A stretch of 60,639 nt of DNA from JBCDCE01 sp039182515 (GTDB lineage: Bacteria > Pseudomonadota > Alphaproteobacteria > Rhodobacterales > Rhodobacteraceae): NCBI GenBank assembly GCA_039182515.1, contig JBCDCE010000017.1, forward strand, positions 1 to 60,639. The letters are read 5' to 3'. Position 1 is the stretch's first letter. Each line of letters begins with the position of its first letter. The position numbers and the translations under genes are program-made. Positions 15,641 to 24,880 of this stretch are shown here, in pieces. The notes under the pieces are model-generated. The model worked only from the letters and a program-made list of their open reading frames with translations. It searched no databases and had not been told where the DNA came from.

Positions 15641-17320
15641 ATGGCGATTTTAGAACTCAAAGACGTCACCAAGAGCTTTGGACAAGGCGAGACCGCCACC
15701 CATGTGCTCAAAGACATCAATCTCAAAGTGGAGGAGGGCGAGTTTCTTGTGCTCCTCGGGTTCTCGGGATCCGGTAAGACCACGTTGATCAATCTGATGG
15801 CGGGTCTGGAGCACCCCACCAAGGGCACTGCGACGTTCAAAGGGGCGGAGATCAAAGAGCCTACCCCAGAGCGCGGCGTGATCTTTCAAAGCTACTCGCT
15901 GATGCCTTGGCTCACGGTGAACGGCAATGTGGGCCTGGCCGTGGATACGATCTTCCCTGAGCTCTCAAAAGCGGAGCGCGCGGCCAAGGTTGAGCACTAC
16001 GTAAAGATGGTGGGGCTGGGGCATGCCACGAGCCGTCGTCCTGCGGAGCTTTCGGGTGGCATGCGCCAGCGTGTGAACGTGGCGCGGGCCTTGGCGATGA
16101 ACCCCGAAGTGCTTCTCCTTGATGAGCCGCTTTCAGCGCTCGATGCTCTCACGCGCGGCAACTTGGCTGATGAAATTGTGAGTATTTGGGCCAAAGAAAA
16201 GCAGACCTGCGTGCTGATCACGAATGACGTGGATGAAGCCATTCTTATGGCGGATCGGATCATTGCTTTGAACCCTGACGGCACGCTTGGAGAAGAATTT
16301 AAGGTGAGCATTCCGCGCCCTCGGGATCGCATAGAGATGAACACCGACGAGACCTTCAAGACGCTGCGCAAGCAGGTCACGCGATATCTGATGGACGTTG
16401 GCATTGAAGCAAAGGTGGAGGGCTCAAAGCTTTTGCCGGATGTCACACCAATCCATGGGGTGCCGTCTGCGGTTGTCGATGCGCAAAAAGGGATGATCGA
16501 AGATCGTTTCCTCGATTTCTCGCAATTGCACAAAGTGTATCCAACGCCAAAGGGGCCATTGACGGTTGTTGAAGACTTCGATCTCAAGATCAACAAAGGG
16601 GAATTCATCTCGCTGATCGGGCACTCGGGCTGCGGGAAGTCGACCGTTTTGACGATGGCGGCAGGGCTCAACGAGATTTCCAAAGGGGCCATTAAGCTTG
16701 ATGGTCGGCACGTGGAAGGAGCTGATCCTGAGCGCGCGGTGGTGTTCCAATCCCCCAATCTTTTCCCATGGTTAACGGCCAAAGAGAATGTGGCGATAGG
16801 GGTGGATAAGGTCTATCCGAAAGCCTCCAAAGCAGAACGCCAAGATGTGGTGGAATACTACCTTGAACGTGTTGGTTTGGCAGATGCGATGGATAAAGGC
16901 GCTGCGTCGCTTTCCAATGGCATGAAGCAACGCGTGGGCATCGCGCGCGCCTTCGCTTTGTCTCCTAAGCTTTTGTTATTAGACGAGCCTTTTGGAATGC
17001 TCGACAGCCTCACGCGTTGGGAATTGCAAGAAGTGCTCATGGAAGTATGGAGCCGCACGAAGGTGACGGCGATCTGTGTCACGCATGATGTGGATGAGGC
17101 CATTCTGCTCGCGGACCGGGTGGTGATGATGACCAATGGGCCACAAGCGACAATTGGTAAAATTGTCGATGTTCCTTTGCCACGTCCACGCACACGCAAA
17201 GCGCTTCTGGAGCATCCTGATTACTATAATTACCGCCAGGAGGTGCTTGATTTCCTTGAGGAATATGAACATGGGGCGAAGCCAAAACCCAAAGCAGCTT
17301 CGGCGATTGCGGCGGAATAA
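15641..17320 (+). CDS. nrtD: Nitrate ABC transporter ATPase with two nucleotide-binding domains
   Basis: A 559-residue protein made of two full ABC ATPase domains. Domain 1 (residues 1-270) has GFSGSGKTT, LSGGMRQRVNVARA and VLLLDEPLSALD. Domain 2 (about 290-540) has GHSGCGKST, LSNGMKQRVGIARA and LLLLDEPFGMLD; its signature has N in place of the usual G. Cyanobacterial systems use two separate subunits, NrtC and NrtD; here both sites are on one chain, so one copy would serve the permease dimer. Between the domains lies a linker of about 50 residues without recognised fold. Confidence 0.9.
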   Translation: MAILELKDVTKSFGQGETATHVLKDINLKVEEGEFLVLLGFSGSGKTTLINLMAGLEHPTKGTATFKGAEIKEPTPERGVIFQSYSLMPWLTVNGNVGLAVDTIFPELSKAERAAKVEHYVKMVGLGHATSRRPAELSGGMRQRVNVARALAMNPEVLLLDEPLSALDALTRGNLADEIVSIWAKEKQTCVLITNDVDEAILMADRIIALNPDGTLGEEFKVSIPRPRDRIEMNTDETFKTLRKQVTRYLMDVGIEAKVEGSKLLPDVTPIHGVPSAVVDAQKGMIEDRFLDFSQLHKVYPTPKGPLTVVEDFDLKINKGEFISLIGHSGCGKSTVLTMAAGLNEISKGAIKLDGRHVEGADPERAVVFQSPNLFPWLTAKENVAIGVDKVYPKASKAERQDVVEYYLERVGLADAMDKGAASLSNGMKQRVGIARAFALSPKLLLLDEPFGMLDSLTRWELQEVLMEVWSRTKVTAICVTHDVDEAILLADRVVMMTNGPQATIGKIVDVPLPRPRTRKALLEHPDYYNYRQEVLDFLEEYEHGAKPKPKAASAIAAE

Positions 17321-17389
17321 TCGTTATGGAGCTAACGTTTCTTCAAGCCTTTTGGACCATAGTTAACCCACAACAGCGCGAGGGTAACC

Positions 17390-17836
17390 ATGGCTTTGAC
17401 CGCGGACGAAATTTCAGCAGTGCGAACCAGTTTTGCGCGGGTTCTTCCGGTCAAACGCAGCTTTGGGAAGGATTTCTATATCGGTCTCTTCGCCGCGGCG
17501 CCCGAAGCGCGCGACCTTTTTCCGGCTCAAATGTCCCGGCAACGCGACAAGCTCGTATCGATGCTTGCCTATGTGGTGAAACATCTCGACGACGGCGAAG
17601 CCTTAATGGACCAAGCGCTGCCCTTGGCGCGTCGGCACGTGGGCTACGGCGCGGAGCCCGTGCATTACGCCTTGGTGGGCGAGGTTCTGGTGCAAACGCT
17701 GAAATCTTACGGGGTGGATGCCGCCGAGGAACAGGCTTGGCGCAAGGCTTACGGCGTTTTGAGCGGAGCGATGATTGCTGCGGCGCAGGATATGCCACCC
17801 AGAGACGAGCCCAAGATCGAAACACTGACCACGTAA
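17390..17836 (+). CDS. Single-domain bacterial globin
   Basis: A 148-residue haem globin. The proximal histidine is in ARRHVGYGAEPVHYALVG, a strong match to the F-helix and FG region of flavohaemoglobin and Vitreoscilla-type globins, and FYIGLFAAAPEARDLFP matches helices B-C. No FAD or NAD domain follows, so it is not a full flavohaemoglobin. It lies between the nitrate transporter and nitrite reductase genes with tight spacing, suggesting nitric oxide detoxification, or electron or oxygen handling, during nitrate assimilation. The actual function is inferred. Confidence 0.88.
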   Translation: MALTADEISAVRTSFARVLPVKRSFGKDFYIGLFAAAPEARDLFPAQMSRQRDKLVSMLAYVVKHLDDGEALMDQALPLARRHVGYGAEPVHYALVGEVLVQTLKSYGVDAAEEQAWRKAYGVLSGAMIAAAQDMPPRDEPKIETLTT

Positions 17837-17876
17837 AGCAGGGCCAGTGCGCGTCCTGCCACGCAGGGGGTGCAAC

Positions 17877-20321
17877 ATGACACAAGATCCCAAAAAACTG
17901 ATTGTGATTGGCGCAGGCATGGCCTCGGGTCGCGCCTTGGAGCATTTGTTTGAGGCTGATCCCAACTGGGATGTGACGCTCTTTAATGCAGAACCACGCG
18001 GCAACTATAACCGCATCATGCTGTCGCCTGTTTTGGCGGGAGATCAAACCTACGCCGATATCGTCACCCATGATGATAACTGGTACGCCGAACGCGATAT
18101 CACCTGTCGATTTGGCGAGCGGGTGACCGAGATTGATCGGTCTGCCAAGACAGTGAAGGCCCAAAACGGTGACGTGCTGAGCTATGATAAGCTTTTGTTT
18201 GGCACAGGCTCAAACCCCTTCATGATCCCTTTGCCTGGCCATGATTTGGAAGGTGTGATTGCCTATCGGGACCTCGAAGACACAGAGCGCATGATGGGCT
18301 TGGGCAAGGGCTCGAAATGTGTGGTGATTGGCGGCGGTCTGTTGGGCCTTGAGGCTGCCGCGGGCATGGCCGCGCGCGGCGTAGACGTCACGGTGGTTCA
18401 CATCATGGGTCACCTGATGGAGCGCCAGCTAGATGAAGCCGCAGGCTATCTGCTCCGGAAAGCTCTTGTCGACAAAGGCATCACGGTGATGTGCCAGGCC
18501 AACTCGAAAGAGATTTTGGGTGAAGACGGCAAGGTTAAAGCGCTCCTGTTGGACGACGGCACCGAGCTGCCTTGCGATCTTTTGGTCATGGCCGTGGGGA
18601 TCCGCCCGAACGTGAAGCTCGCTCAAGACGCTGGCTTGGCTGTAGGCAAGGGCATTCACGTGGATGATCAGATGGTCACATCGGACGCTGATGTGCTGGC
18701 CGTGGGCGAATGTGTAGAACACCAAGGCGCAATTTTTGGCCTGGTTGCCCCGCTTTATGATCAAGCCAAGGTGGTTGCCTCCACCTTGCTGGGTGAAGAA
18801 GCAGCCTTTGTTCAAAGGGAGTTATCTACCAAACTTAAAGTGACAGGCTGCGATCTGTTCTCAGCGGGTGACTTTGCAGATGGCGAGGGCCGCGAAGACA
18901 TCGTGTTCCGCGATCCAGGCCGCGGCGTATACCGTCGCCTTGTGATCGAGGCTGACAAAGTCGTTGGCGCAGTGATGTACGGCGATACCGCGGACAGCAA
19001 TTGGTTCTTCGGTTTGATCAAAGACAAAACCGACATCGCTGAGATGCGTGAGACGCTCATCTTTGGGCCCGCCTATCAAGGAGGGCCCCCCCAGGACCCG
19101 TTAGCAGCCGTTGCAGCCTTACCGCTTGATGCGGAGATCTGTGGTTGTAACGGCATTTCCAAGGGCACAATCGTAGAGGCCATTGAGAACGGTGCCACGG
19201 ATCTGGGCGCGGTGCGCTCGATCACTAAGGCCTCTGGGTCTTGTGGTACCTGCACGGGCCTTGTGGAGCAGGTTTTGGCGGTCACGCTGGGGGATGATTT
19301 TGTCATTCCCACCGCGCAACCCATGTGCGGCTGCACCGACATGACCCACGAAGACGTACGCCGCATGATCAAAAGCCAAGAGCTCAAGTCTATGGCGGCC
19401 GTGATGCAGGAATGCGGTTGGAAAACCTCTTGTGGGTGCCATGTGTGCCGCCCTGCGCTCAACTACTATCTCATCGCCGATTGGCCGCTTGAGTATCTTG
19501 ATGATCCGCAATCGCGGTTCATCAACGAGCGCAAGCACGCCAATATCCAAAAGGATGGCACTTTCTCGGTTGTGCCGCGCATGTGGGGTGGGATCACCAA
19601 CGCAAATGAGCTGCGCGCCATCGCGGATGCAGCCGACAAATACAACGTGCCAACCGTGAAGGTTACAGGCGGACAACGGATCGACTTGCTGGGTGTCAAA
19701 GGTGAAGATCTGCCTGCGATTTGGTCCGATCTTAACGCCGCTGGGATGGTTTCGGGCCACGCCTATTCCAAAGGTCTGCGCACGGTCAAAACCTGCGTTG
19801 GCACAGATCATTGCCGCTTTGGAACGCAAGACAGTACCGGCCTCGGCATCAAGCTCGAAAAAGCGCTTTGGGGGTCTTGGACCCCGCATAAGGTCAAGCT
19901 GGGTGTCTCGGGCTGCCCGCGCAACTGCGCGGAAGCCACTTGTAAGGATGTGGGCATTGTTTGCGTGGATAGCGGGTATCAGATCGGCATCGGTGGGGCC
20001 GCGGGTATGGATCTCAAAGAGATCGAAATGATTGCCCAAGTGCCGACCGAGCAAGAGGCCATGGCGCTCACCATCGCTGTGATCCAGCTTTACCGTGAGA
20101 ACGCCAAATACCTCGATCGGATCTATAAATTTGTGGCCAAAGTCGGCCTCGATTGGGTCATTGAGAGAGTGGTTGACGATCTCGAAAACCGGCAAGCGCT
20201 CGTGGAGCGGTTTGATCTGAGCCAATCAATCTACCAAAAAGATCCATGGGCCCAACATGCCGAGGAACAGGCCGAAATCTATCAGCCGGTCGCAAATCTC
20301 ACATTGGAGGCCGCCGAATGA
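17877..20321 (+). CDS. nirB: Assimilatory nitrite reductase [NAD(P)H] large subunit
   Basis: 814 residues; reduces nitrite to ammonium with six electrons from NAD(P)H. In order: FAD-binding domain (VIGAGMASGRALEHLFEA), NAD-binding domain (VVIGGGLLGLEAAAGMAARG near residue 150), a BFD-type [2Fe-2S] region (CGCNGISKG, SGSCGTCTGL and a second Cys cluster ending CGCHVCRP), then the sirohaem [4Fe-4S] reductase domain with CVGTDHCRFG and GCPRNCAEATC. ATG 17877 follows AGGGGG. It overlaps nirD by four bases. Siroheme is supplied by cysG in the same operon. Confidence 0.93.
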   Translation: MTQDPKKLIVIGAGMASGRALEHLFEADPNWDVTLFNAEPRGNYNRIMLSPVLAGDQTYADIVTHDDNWYAERDITCRFGERVTEIDRSAKTVKAQNGDVLSYDKLLFGTGSNPFMIPLPGHDLEGVIAYRDLEDTERMMGLGKGSKCVVIGGGLLGLEAAAGMAARGVDVTVVHIMGHLMERQLDEAAGYLLRKALVDKGITVMCQANSKEILGEDGKVKALLLDDGTELPCDLLVMAVGIRPNVKLAQDAGLAVGKGIHVDDQMVTSDADVLAVGECVEHQGAIFGLVAPLYDQAKVVASTLLGEEAAFVQRELSTKLKVTGCDLFSAGDFADGEGREDIVFRDPGRGVYRRLVIEADKVVGAVMYGDTADSNWFFGLIKDKTDIAEMRETLIFGPAYQGGPPQDPLAAVAALPLDAEICGCNGISKGTIVEAIENGATDLGAVRSITKASGSCGTCTGLVEQVLAVTLGDDFVIPTAQPMCGCTDMTHEDVRRMIKSQELKSMAAVMQECGWKTSCGCHVCRPALNYYLIADWPLEYLDDPQSRFINERKHANIQKDGTFSVVPRMWGGITNANELRAIADAADKYNVPTVKVTGGQRIDLLGVKGEDLPAIWSDLNAAGMVSGHAYSKGLRTVKTCVGTDHCRFGTQDSTGLGIKLEKALWGSWTPHKVKLGVSGCPRNCAEATCKDVGIVCVDSGYQIGIGGAAGMDLKEIEMIAQVPTEQEAMALTIAVIQLYRENAKYLDRIYKFVAKVGLDWVIERVVDDLENRQALVERFDLSQSIYQKDPWAQHAEEQAEIYQPVANLTLEAAE

Positions 20322-20653
20322 GCACTTGGGTCAATATAGCTGCGCTCAACGATATTCCTGTCAGAGGCGCGCGCGTTGTGAAAACCTCTGAGGGTTGCGT
20401 GGCAGTGTTTCGCACAGCAAAAGATGAAGTTTTTGCTCTGGAAAACGCGTGCCCGCACAAACAGGGGCCGCTTTCCGAAGGCATTGTGCATGGCTCGGCT
20501 GTCACATGCCCGCTGCACAACTGGGTGATTTCGCTCGAAACGGGCCTCGTGCAGGGCGACGACGAAGGCCAGGTTGCGACCTATCCCGCGCGCGTTGAAG
20601 AGGGCCGGATTCTTCTGAACACTGCCTTCTTGCAAGCGCGGACAGCCGCATGA
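20318..20653 (+). CDS. nirD: Nitrite reductase small subunit, Rieske type
   Basis: A 111-residue partner of NirB. It keeps the full Rieske ligand set, CPHKQGPLSEG and CPLHNW (C-x-H and C-x2-H), unlike enterobacterial NirD, which lacks it. It overlaps nirB at its start and nasA at its stop by ATGA, so all three are translationally coupled. It would help pass electrons to the sirohaem centre. Confidence 0.9.
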   Translation: MSTWVNIAALNDIPVRGARVVKTSEGCVAVFRTAKDEVFALENACPHKQGPLSEGIVHGSAVTCPLHNWVISLETGLVQGDDEGQVATYPARVEEGRILLNTAFLQARTAA

Positions 20654-23241
20654 GCACGCGCACCACATGCCCCTATTGCGGCGTGGGGTGCGGGGTCTTG
20701 GCCTCGCCTGATGGCACAATCGAAGGGGATCCCGATCACCCTGCAAATTACGGACGGCTCTGCTCAAAGGGGTCGGCGCTCGGCGAAACCCTCGATCTCG
20801 AGGGTCGTCTTCTCGCACCGCAGATCGGCGGGCGGAGCACAGATTGGACTGCGGCGCTCGATCTGGTCTCTGAGCGGTTTTCTAGGGCTGTGGCTGAACA
20901 TGGCCCGGACAGCGTGGCGTTCTATGTTTCGGGACAACTGCTGACAGAAGACTATTACGTCGCCAACAAGCTGATGAAAGGCTACATCGGCTCGGCCAAC
21001 ATCGATACCAATTCGCGGCTGTGCATGGCCTCGTCGGTGGCTGGGCACAAACGGGCCTTTGGGTCCGACACCGTGCCGGGCACTTACGAGGATCTCGAAG
21101 ACGCGGATCTCATCGTTTTGGTGGGCTCAAATCTGGCCTGGTGCCACCCGGTTTTGTTCCAACGGATTTCAGCGGCCAAAGCGGCGCGCCCGGATATGCG
21201 GGTGGTCAATATTGATCCACGGCAAACGGCCACCAGCCAATTGGCGGACCTTCATCTCAGCATTCATGGAGATGGCGATGTAGCGCTTTTTAATGGGCTT
21301 TTGGCCTACTTGGCCGAAAAAGGCTTGGTGGATGAAAACTACGTTGCAGCCCATGTAAACGGGTTTGATGCCGCTTTGGCGTCAGCCCAGGCGGGTGATC
21401 CTGCGGCCAGTGGGTTGAGCCACGCGGAGCTTGCGGAGTTTTACGCGCTATGGGCAGGCACGGCAAAGGTGGTCACGGTCTATAGTCAAGGCGTGAACCA
21501 ATCCACATCTGGTGCAGACAAGGTCAACGCGATCCTCAATTGCCACTTGGCCACAGGCCGGATCGGTAAGCCAGGGTCGGGGCCTTTTTCTGTCACGGGG
21601 CAACCTAATGCGATGGGGGGCCGCGAAGTGGGCGGGCTGGCCAATATGCTCGCCAATCACCTCGATATCGAGAACGCCGATCACCGCGCCGCTGTGCAGG
21701 ATTTTTGGCAAAGCCCGACAATCTGTGATGCACCGGGCTTAAAGGCAGTTGATCTCTTTGACGCCTGCGCAAGCGGCAAAATCAAAGCGCTCTGGGTGAT
21801 GAGCACCAATCCAGCCGTGAGCTTGCCGGATGCAGATGGCGTGGCGGCTGCGATTGCAAATGTGCCCTTTGTGGTGGTCTCGGACATTTTGGAGCGCACG
21901 GATACGGGCGATCTGGCCGATGTGTTGTTGCCCGCCACAGGCTGGGGCGAAAAAGACGGCACGGTGACCAATTCAGAGCGCCGGATCTCGCGCCAGCGCG
22001 CGTTTTTGCCTGCCCCAGGGCAGGCCCGACCCGATTGGAAAATCATTTCAGACGTGGCCACGCGCATGGGATTTGGTGAGGGCTTTGACTACGCGTCTCC
22101 AGCCGAGATCTTTGCGGAATATGTCTCCCTCTCAGGCGCTTCGCGCGACTTCGGCCGGGATCTGGACCTAAGCGCCTTTGCAGATGCGGACTACGCCAAT
22201 CTGCTCCCGCAGCAATGGCCACGAGACGACACGCGCTTTTTTGCAAAAGGTGGGTTCTTTCACGCAGATGGCAAGGCCAAGATGTTGGCGGTCTCGGCCC
22301 CTTCGATGCCTAAAAACGCTGGGTTTGGCCAAACCGGGTTCCGGCTGAATACAGGTCGGGTTCGCGATCAGTGGCATACCATGACACGCACCGGGAAATC
22401 CGCGCGTCTGGGGCGGCATTTGGCGGAACCTTATGTTGAAATTCACCCCCAAGATGCCGCGGCGCTTGGGCTAGAGCTCGCGGAATTGGTTGAGATCAAA
22501 TCTGGTGACCGCTCGGGCATTTTTCGGGCCTTAGTCACGTCAAAAGTGGCCCCTGGCGCGCTCTTTGCGCCTATGCATTGGACACGGCAGCGGTCTTCAG
22601 CGGGCTGGGTCAATGCGCTTGTGCATGTGGGCACGGATCCCATTTCCGGACAGCCTGCGCTCAAATCCTCTTGCGTTGCGGCACAGCGTTATGAAGCAGC
22701 TTGGTATGGGTATCTCGCCAGTCGTTCAGCTATCTCAGTCAGAGGTGGCTATGGCGCTGTCGCGAAAACAGATACGGGCTGGCAAGCCGAACTTGCGGGC
22801 GTTGAGATGCCAGCCGATTGGGCTGCGTATCTCAAAGAGCTCACCCAAACAGACGGCGGCAGCATCGTCACAGTTGAGGACGCATCACAGGGGTTGATGC
22901 GGGCAGCTCGGATCGTGGATGGCGTAGTCGCACAGCTTTTTTTCGTCTCACCAAAGCCTGTTGCTCTGTCGAGGGCCTATGCCGTGGCACAGATTGGCCA
23001 AAAGGCCTCTGCTTTGGCAGCCCTGGCGGGCTTGCCGAGCGCAGATATGCCCGATCCCGGTGCGACGGTGTGCTCGTGTATGAGCGTTGGCGTCAACACT
23101 TTGCGCGCAGCCATCGGTGAGGGCGCGCTGAGCGTGGAGGCGCTTGGCGCTTGCACGGGGGCAGGGACGAGCTGCGGCTCGTGTAAGCCGGAATTGGCGG
23201 CCCTTTTGGCGGCAGTACCGCGCGCTTTGGCGGCAGAATAG
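20650..23241 (+). CDS. nasA: Assimilatory nitrate reductase catalytic subunit
   Basis: 863 residues; a cytoplasmic molybdopterin enzyme reducing nitrate to nitrite. It opens with the [4Fe-4S] ligands in CPYCGVGCGVLA and a later cysteine in GRLCSKGSALG. The central bis-MGD domains include SRLCMASSVAGHKRAFG, GANQ-like SQGVNQSTSGADK and VTGQPNAMGGREVGGLANML. A C-terminal BFD-like [2Fe-2S] domain ends the chain (CSCMSVGVNTL with ACTGAGTSCGSCKPEL), as in NasA/NarB-type enzymes taking electrons from NADH-linked or ferredoxin partners. No separate NasC-type flavoprotein gene follows, so NirB or another reductase may donate electrons. It has no twin-arginine signal, consistent with assimilation. Confidence 0.92.
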   Translation: MSTRTTCPYCGVGCGVLASPDGTIEGDPDHPANYGRLCSKGSALGETLDLEGRLLAPQIGGRSTDWTAALDLVSERFSRAVAEHGPDSVAFYVSGQLLTEDYYVANKLMKGYIGSANIDTNSRLCMASSVAGHKRAFGSDTVPGTYEDLEDADLIVLVGSNLAWCHPVLFQRISAAKAARPDMRVVNIDPRQTATSQLADLHLSIHGDGDVALFNGLLAYLAEKGLVDENYVAAHVNGFDAALASAQAGDPAASGLSHAELAEFYALWAGTAKVVTVYSQGVNQSTSGADKVNAILNCHLATGRIGKPGSGPFSVTGQPNAMGGREVGGLANMLANHLDIENADHRAAVQDFWQSPTICDAPGLKAVDLFDACASGKIKALWVMSTNPAVSLPDADGVAAAIANVPFVVVSDILERTDTGDLADVLLPATGWGEKDGTVTNSERRISRQRAFLPAPGQARPDWKIISDVATRMGFGEGFDYASPAEIFAEYVSLSGASRDFGRDLDLSAFADADYANLLPQQWPRDDTRFFAKGGFFHADGKAKMLAVSAPSMPKNAGFGQTGFRLNTGRVRDQWHTMTRTGKSARLGRHLAEPYVEIHPQDAAALGLELAELVEIKSGDRSGIFRALVTSKVAPGALFAPMHWTRQRSSAGWVNALVHVGTDPISGQPALKSSCVAAQRYEAAWYGYLASRSAISVRGGYGAVAKTDTGWQAELAGVEMPADWAAYLKELTQTDGGSIVTVEDASQGLMRAARIVDGVVAQLFFVSPKPVALSRAYAVAQIGQKASALAALAGLPSADMPDPGATVCSCMSVGVNTLRAAIGEGALSVEALGACTGAGTSCGSCKPELAALLAAVPRALAAE

Positions 23242-23253
23242 GGAGACTTTGCA

Positions 23254-24657
23254 ATGAAAACCTTCCCAATGTTTTTGCAAATGGCCGGCCGACGTGTTGT
23301 GATTGTTGGCGGCGGTGAACAAGCAGCCCAAAAGTGTCGCTTGGTGCTGAAAACAGAAGCTGAAATTGTGATCTTGGCACTTGAGATTGAAGCTGAATTG
23401 CAGGCTCTTGTCGATGCCGGGCGCATCACCTGGAAAAGCGGGCCAATTCAAGCGGCAGACTTCGCAGACACGGCTTTGGTCTTTGTGGCCACGGGGTGCC
23501 CGGGGCTTGATGCCTCAATCCATGCGGTTGCCAAAGCGGCCCATGCGGTTGTGAATGTGGTGGATCAGCCAGATCTATGTGATGCGATTACACCGTCGAT
23601 TGTGGACAGGGATCCGGTGGTTGTGGCCATTGGGACGGAAGGCACTGCGCCGGTTCTCGGGCGACAGATCAAAACTAAAGTGGAAGAAATGCTCGAGCCG
23701 CGTTTGGGCGATTTGGCTGCTTTGGCCGGGCGGATGCGGGATCTTGCGGCGCAGCGCCTGGGTCCGCGAGACCGGCGGGATCTATGGCGCTGGGTCTTCA
23801 GTGGACCAATAAGGGCGCAACACGCCAAGGGGGCTGAAGCTCATGCGGCGCAAGCGTTAAAGCAAGCCATTGAATCGGGGCAGTTCGAAGAAGCCGCACC
23901 GGCGCCGGTGGCGCTTGTGGGGGCAGGGCCGGGATCTGCGGATCTTATCACCTTGCGGGGCGTGAAGCGGCTGCAAGAAGCTGATGTGATCTTCTATGAT
24001 CGCTTGATCGATCCTGGTGTATTGGAACTTGCGCGCCGGGATGCGGAGCGGATTTATGTGGGCAAAGCGCCAGGCTGTCATTCCTGGCCACAAGAAAAGA
24101 TCAATCAGGTTTTGGTGGCTTCGGCGCAGCGCGGACAGCGTGTGGTGCGCTTGAAATGCGGTGATCCCGGAATCTTTGCGCGCGGAGCTGAAGAAGCGGA
24201 CGCGCTGGAGGCGGCCGGTTTGGCTTATGAAATTGTGCCAGGCGTTACTGCTGCAAGTGGCGCTGCGGCGGCGATGGGAACTTTTCTCACCGCGCGTGGG
24301 GAAACCGATACGCTTGTGCTCACAACGGGCAAAAATTGCCGAGGCGAGGCAACGCGTGATTGGATCTCACACCTGCGCGAAGGCGCGCGTGTGGCGGTCT
24401 ATATGGGCGTTGGTGTTGCGGAGGATATCCAGGTGCAACTTCGGGAGGCTGATCTTTTGGGTGAGGTGCACGTTGAGATCGTGGCCAATGCACAGCGAGA
24501 GGATCAAGTTATTGCAACCTGTGACGCGGTCAATTTGACGACCTGTTTGCAAGACGCTCAGATCGCCAATCCAGCAATCTTGTTTTTGACCTTGCCTTTG
24601 GTCGGCGCGGCCCGGCAGAGCTTAGATCATCCGTTGCAGGTGATTGCAGCAGAGTAA
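23254..24657 (+). CDS. cysG: Siroheme synthase (trifunctional)
   Basis: 467 residues. The N-terminal half is the precorrin-2 dehydrogenase/ferrochelatase part with GRRVVIVGGGEQAAQK and NVVDQPDLCDAITPSIVDRD. The C-terminal half, from about residue 215, is uroporphyrinogen-III methyltransferase (VGAGPGSADLITLRGVKRL, DRLID, VRLKCGDPGIFARGAEE, GVTAASGAAA). It makes the sirohaem used by NirB and closes the nas operon, 12 bases after nasA. AGGGAGA precedes its ATG. Confidence 0.93.
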   Translation: MKTFPMFLQMAGRRVVIVGGGEQAAQKCRLVLKTEAEIVILALEIEAELQALVDAGRITWKSGPIQAADFADTALVFVATGCPGLDASIHAVAKAAHAVVNVVDQPDLCDAITPSIVDRDPVVVAIGTEGTAPVLGRQIKTKVEEMLEPRLGDLAALAGRMRDLAAQRLGPRDRRDLWRWVFSGPIRAQHAKGAEAHAAQALKQAIESGQFEEAAPAPVALVGAGPGSADLITLRGVKRLQEADVIFYDRLIDPGVLELARRDAERIYVGKAPGCHSWPQEKINQVLVASAQRGQRVVRLKCGDPGIFARGAEEADALEAAGLAYEIVPGVTAASGAAAAMGTFLTARGETDTLVLTTGKNCRGEATRDWISHLREGARVAVYMGVGVAEDIQVQLREADLLGEVHVEIVANAQREDQVIATCDAVNLTTCLQDAQIANPAILFLTLPLVGAARQSLDHPLQVIAAE

Positions 24658-24687
24658 CGTCTCGGCCCTAGATACTGGAAAGTGAAA

Positions 24688-24735
24688 GGGGCTCTGCCCC
24701 CGCGCGTGTGCCACGCGCTCCCCCGGAGTATTTTG
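24688..24735. repeat. GC-rich intergenic hairpin repeat, copy 2
   Basis: GGGGCTCTGCCCCCG, an inner stem GCGCGTGtgccACGCGC, then TCCCCCGGAGTATTTT. It shares both outer blocks with the copy at 1699-1741 but has a different inner stem. It lies between the convergent cysG and RTX genes, suiting a two-way terminator. Nothing else is recognised in 24658-24880. Confidence 0.65.
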
Positions 24736-24880
24736 CACCAGGAAAGGACGGGCGAAGCGCGCGCGGTACGCGCGCGCCCCTTTGGGTTTTCATCAAGGGC
24801 CGAAGGCACCGTGATGAAAAGGGAGGTGGGCGTGGCCCCGGTTTGGATCTGGTGACCACGTAGCTTTTGGGGCTGAAGCT

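Noticed and set aside
19119..20225. 368-codon minus-strand frame inside nirB
   Set aside because: An antisense shadow; the plus strand has clear sirohaem and flavin motifs.
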